Source of the DNA: Parabacteroides gordonii MS-1 = DSM 23371
GTDB taxonomy: Bacteria > Bacteroidota > Bacteroidia > Bacteroidales > Tannerellaceae
DNA length: 64,000 bases
Reading direction: 5' to 3'
Assembly (NCBI RefSeq): GCF_000969825.1
Contig: NZ_KQ033919.1
Span: 548,030-612,029 of the forward strand
Notes under the pieces: model-generated
The model's input: only the letters and a program-made list of their open reading frames with translations
Database searches by the model: none
What the model was told of the DNA's origin: nothing
Program-made: the position numbers and the translations under genes
In this document: positions 60,781-64,000 of the stretch, piece after piece
How the letters are laid out: each line of letters begins with the position of its first letter
Position numbering within the stretch: the first letter of the stretch is position 1

Positions 60781-61862
60781 AAATTGTTACTATTGTCGGT
60801 GCCAGGCCTCAATTCGTAAAGGCGGCTATGGTAAGCCGGGCGATTCTGGAACATAATAAAAATAACACTTCTCCTATTGAAGAGCTTCTTCTTCACACAG
60901 GACAGCATTACGATGCCAATATGAGCGACATCTTTTTCAATAGTATGGGTATTCCTCAACCGGCCTGGCAGCTGCAATGCGGAAACGGGACACATGGGGA
61001 AATGACCGGCCACATGCTTATTGAGATCGAAAAGATATTACTCGATACACTTCCTGACTATGTGCTGGTATATGGTGATACCAATTCTACATTAGCCGGA
61101 GCGTTGGCTGCGTCTAAACTTCATATACCGGTCATCCATGTGGAAGCGGGTTTACGCAGTTTCAACAAACAGATGCCGGAAGAGATCAACCGTATTTTAA
61201 CGGATCATATGGCAACTTTGCTTTGCTGTCCGACTTTTGCGGCCGTTAAGCATCTGGCAAATGAAAATATACAGCAAGGCGTGCATCATGTCGGTGATGT
61301 GATGTATGATGCAGCCCTGTTGTTCGGTAAGCTGGCTGATAAGTCATCGCAGATACTATCCCAGCAACATCTTAACAGTAAACAATTCAGGCTTTGTACC
61401 GTTCATCGGGCTGAAAATACAGATAACAGGGAACGCATATCCGAGATAATCGACGCATTGACAGAGATTTCGTCTCCGTCTTTCCCAACTATCCTTCCCC
61501 TGCATCCCCGTACACGGAATTGCCTGGAAAAATATAAAATGCTTTCCCCACTGGAAAAGCAGGAAAGTATCAGCATCATTCCACCGATCAGCTTTTTAGA
61601 TATGGTGATGCTGGAGAAACATGCCGCCACAATCCTGACAGACTCAGGCGGCGTACAGAAAGAAGCTTATTTCCATCATACTCCCTGTATTACTTTACGG
61701 GATGAAACAGAATGGGTGGAGACTGTCGAAGCCGGATGGAACCAGATCGCCGGATATAAAAAACAGGATATTCTGCATTGTCTGGAGAACGAACCTGCCC
61801 GGATAGAAATCCCGGAATACGGAACCGGCAATGCTTCAGATAAAATCATTGGTTTGTTATGA
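60777..61862 (+). CDS. wecB: UDP-N-acetylglucosamine 2-epimerase (non-hydrolysing)
   Basis: 361 residues. GT-B fold with signatures VTIVGARPQFVKAAMVSRAI, HTGQHYDANMSDIFF, GDTNSTLAGALAASKL, HVEAGLRSFNKQMPEEINRILTDH, TVHRAENTDN and DSGGVQKEAYFH. It interconverts UDP-GlcNAc and UDP-ManNAc, supplying ManNAc or a derived sugar to a surface polysaccharide. Four-base overlaps at both ends show tight operon coupling. A UDP-sugar epimerase with different specificity is possible. Confidence 0.92.
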   Translation: MKIVTIVGARPQFVKAAMVSRAILEHNKNNTSPIEELLLHTGQHYDANMSDIFFNSMGIPQPAWQLQCGNGTHGEMTGHMLIEIEKILLDTLPDYVLVYGDTNSTLAGALAASKLHIPVIHVEAGLRSFNKQMPEEINRILTDHMATLLCCPTFAAVKHLANENIQQGVHHVGDVMYDAALLFGKLADKSSQILSQQHLNSKQFRLCTVHRAENTDNRERISEIIDALTEISSPSFPTILPLHPRTRNCLEKYKMLSPLEKQESISIIPPISFLDMVMLEKHAATILTDSGGVQKEAYFHHTPCITLRDETEWVETVEAGWNQIAGYKKQDILHCLENEPARIEIPEYGTGNASDKIIGLL

Positions 61863-63106
61863 AGAAAGTACTAATCATCTGCGACCTTTTTCCGCCAGCT
61901 TTTGGCCCGCGTATGGGGTACTTATGTAAGTATCTTAAGCTTCATGGTTGGAAACCGGTCATTCTGACGGAAGCCGTCGATGAGAAAACATTTACTTTTC
62001 TCGCTGGAAAAGACCGGGTTACTTATGTTAATTACTATACGGCAAAGAATCCGGTTGTAAAAAAACTCCAGTGGATCAGTACGCTTTTACTCGATCTTTG
62101 TTTCGGTTATAAAGACATCCGCATGTATAATGCGGCCCGGAAGCTGGTTAAAGAAAATAAGTTTGACCTGATATTATGTAGTAGTTTCCGAACTTTCCCA
62201 TTACCGGCTGCACAAAAGGTTGCCGAGAAATATAAACTGCCTCTAGTGGTTGATTTAAGGGATGTTATTGAACAGTATACAGGTGATGAATTTATTTCTC
62301 ATGCATTACCTTCGTTTTGCGGATTTAACAAACTGTTTGTTTCGATCTTTAAGCGGAAGAGCCTTCGTGACAGGAACCGGGTATTGGAAAAGGCCGGTTA
62401 TGTAACAACTATTTCCCCCTGGCATGTGGCTGTTTTAAAACAATATAATCCGAAAGTAGAACTGATCTACAATGGTTTCGATCCGGAATTGTTTTATCCG
62501 GAACAAAAAACGACCGATCAATTTATCATTACTTATACGGGCAGGTTACTCAGCACCGCAATGCGCGATCCCAGCCTGTTGTTGGATGCATTGGCGACCC
62601 TATCTGCAGAGAAGTTTTTTACAGAAAAAGATTGCCGGGTCTATTGGTATGTAGATGAAGCTTCCCGGAAAATCATCACTGAAGAAGCTAAAAAATATGG
62701 AGTCTTATCATATATGGATTTCAAAGGATACGTACCGGCATCCGAGATCCCATCCATATTAAATAATAGTTCTGTCCTATTGCTACTGACCAACAGGGCT
62801 GAAGGAACCGGACCTAAAGGGATCATGACCACGAAGTTCTTTGAATCGCTGGCTGTAGAGAAACCGATACTTTGTGTCCGAAGCGACGAAAGCCATCTGG
62901 CAGCGGCTATCCATGATACCAATGCCGGGCTTGCAGCAACCAATACAAAAGAGGTTTGCCGTTTCCTGAAATCTTATTATAAAGAATGGAAAGAGAAAGG
63001 GTATACATCTTCGCCGATAGACAAAAGTAAGTTACTTCGTTTTTCGCGCGAAGAGCAGGCAAAACAATTCATACATATATTCGAAAAGATAAAAACTCAT
63101 GGATAA
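61859..63106 (+). CDS. Glycosyltransferase, GT4-like
   Basis: 415 residues. N-terminal GT-B half starts VLIICDLFPPAFGPRMGYLCKYLKLHGWKPVILTEA; the C-terminal half has PKVELIYNGFDPELFYPEQ, FIITYTGRL and a donor-site region with GIMTTKFFESLAVEKPILCVRSDESHLAAAI. It should add a sugar from an NDP donor to a lipid-linked glycan on the cytoplasmic side. Donor and acceptor cannot be read. It overlaps the next gene by 8 bp. Confidence 0.88.
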   Translation: MKKVLIICDLFPPAFGPRMGYLCKYLKLHGWKPVILTEAVDEKTFTFLAGKDRVTYVNYYTAKNPVVKKLQWISTLLLDLCFGYKDIRMYNAARKLVKENKFDLILCSSFRTFPLPAAQKVAEKYKLPLVVDLRDVIEQYTGDEFISHALPSFCGFNKLFVSIFKRKSLRDRNRVLEKAGYVTTISPWHVAVLKQYNPKVELIYNGFDPELFYPEQKTTDQFIITYTGRLLSTAMRDPSLLLDALATLSAEKFFTEKDCRVYWYVDEASRKIITEEAKKYGVLSYMDFKGYVPASEIPSILNNSSVLLLLTNRAEGTGPKGIMTTKFFESLAVEKPILCVRSDESHLAAAIHDTNAGLAATNTKEVCRFLKSYYKEWKEKGYTSSPIDKSKLLRFSREEQAKQFIHIFEKIKTHG

Positions 63107-64000
63107 ATATATCAATATAGTTGCATTCAATATTCCCTGGCCGGCCAATTATGGCGGAGTGATCGATGTTTATTATAAAATGTTGGCTCTACACAGATGT
63201 GGTGTAAAGATCATCCTGCACTGTTTTGAATATGAACGTCCCCGCTCCAAAGAACTGGAAGCTTTATGCGAAAAGGTTTACTATTATAAGCGAAAGACCG
63301 GATTATTGGCGAATGTTACTTTATTGCCATACAATGTATTCAGCAGGAAAGATCCGGAGCTGCTGAAAAATCTTTTGCAGAATGATTATCCTATATTATT
63401 TGACGGCCTACATTCCTGCTACTATATAAATCACCCGCAATTGCAGGGACGGATGAAGATATACAGAGAAAGTAATATCGAACATGACTATTACCGTCAC
63501 TTAGCCAAAGCGGAAACCAATCTGATCAAGAAGTATTTTTTTCTGGTAGAAGCCTGGCGCTTCGAACGATATCAGGATATATTAAAACATGCAGACCTGA
63601 TGATTGTTGTTTCTGTTACCGATACAGATTATCTGCGTAAAATATTCCCTGATAAGAAAGTGGAATATATGCCGAGCTTCCACATCAATGATCAGATATC
63701 AGTAAAAACGGGATCGTCTGATTTCGTTTTGTATCATGGGAAATTATCTGTAACGGAGAATTCACAGGCGGCTTTGTTCCTGATAAAGAATGTATTCTGT
63801 AAGCTGGATTGTCCTTGTATCATCGCCGGAATGAACCCGCCATCCGCTCTACTGGAAGCGGCGGCTCCCTATTCCAACATCACAATAGAAGCAAACCCAT
63901 CCGACGAACGTATGGATTACCTGACTCACGAAGCTCAGATCCACATGCTGATTACATTCCAGGACACAGGCTTAAAACTTAAATTACTGAACAGTCTCTT
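63099..64000 (+). CDS. Glycosyltransferase-like protein (3' partial, runs off the window)
   Basis: About 300 codons from ATG 63099, open to the window end. The start MDKYINIVAFNIPWPANYGGVIDVYYKMLALHRCG is a GT-B N-terminal pattern; later pieces (LFDGLHSCYYINHPQLQG, YRESNIEHDYYRHLAK, VEYMPSFHINDQI, FVLYHGKLSVTENSQAALFLI) resemble GT4-type enzymes of capsule loci. It overlaps the preceding glycosyltransferase gene by 8 bp and belongs to the same operon. The C-terminal portion is beyond the window. Confidence 0.8.
   Translation, partial: MDKYINIVAFNIPWPANYGGVIDVYYKMLALHRCGVKIILHCFEYERPRSKELEALCEKVYYYKRKTGLLANVTLLPYNVFSRKDPELLKNLLQNDYPILFDGLHSCYYINHPQLQGRMKIYRESNIEHDYYRHLAKAETNLIKKYFFLVEAWRFERYQDILKHADLMIVVSVTDTDYLRKIFPDKKVEYMPSFHINDQISVKTGSSDFVLYHGKLSVTENSQAALFLIKNVFCKLDCPCIIAGMNPPSALLEAAAPYSNITIEANPSDERMDYLTHEAQIHMLITFQDTGLKLKLLNSL

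Overview
The window reads as a chromosomal segment of a gut Bacteroidales bacterium, most likely Parabacteroides or a close relative. The signs are two SusC/SusD glycan-utilisation loci, Bacteroidetes-type promoters (-7 box TAnnTTTG), lipoproteins with SPII signals, a cargo protein with a type IX secretion (T9SS) sorting domain, serine-type sulfatases, and housekeeping genes (recA, glmM, rpe, topB) of Bacteroidales type. The genus is an inference from gene content; no rRNA or tRNA gene was recognised.

Layout. 1-12003 (+): a polysaccharide utilisation locus (PUL) entered mid-gene: SusC C-terminal part, SusD, a HELGH metallopeptidase-like lipoprotein, a retaining-type GH97 and two GH127 beta-L-arabinofuranosidase-like enzymes. 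This set would suit a plant arabinosylated and alpha-galactosylated substrate, possibly extensin-type glycoprotein. 12065-17476 (-): an outer-membrane barrel gene and a 1442-residue T9SS cargo gene with a beta-helix, three ~130-residue repeats and a type A sorting domain. 17816-25249 (-): a TonB-dependent receptor, a NikR-like regulator that has lost the nickel-binding histidines, a Tat-type aldo/keto reductase with ferredoxin clusters, a membrane 4Fe-4S protein, and a LytS/LytTR-type two-component pair. 25368-25551: eight units of a 23-bp tandem repeat. 25553-39088 (-): a second PUL with its own ECF sigma/anti-sigma pair, SusC (with STN domain), SusD, a metallophosphoesterase, two serine-type sulfatases and an alpha/beta-hydrolase, with no recognisable glycoside hydrolase.

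39270-42459: topB, a YoeB-type toxin with its antitoxin, and a NUDIX hydrolase. 42480-45693: an HU-like protein plus VapE/primase-type ATPase module bracketed on both sides by clusters of the same 11-bp iteron-like motif (AACnnTTCACC). This is the best candidate here for an undescribed replication-like system. 45843-53715 (-): glmM, a DUF4827-type lipoprotein, a DHH phosphoesterase, a short ComEC, rpe, a small ORF, an ECF sigma factor and a FadL/OmpP1-like porin. 53802-55166 (-): a low-complexity Trp/Tyr/Gly and Ser/Arg protein. 55167-55692: a divergent intergenic region with a candidate structured RNA. 55693-58410 (+): carboxynorspermidine dehydrogenase-like gene, bcp and recA in one tight operon. 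58529-64000 (+): the start of a surface-glycan locus with overlapping genes (FemAB-like acyltransferase, polysaccharide-deacetylase-like protein, wecB, two glycosyltransferases) running off the window end.

Most functions come from recognised motifs and family memory, not database searches. Motif residue numbers were counted by hand from the translations.
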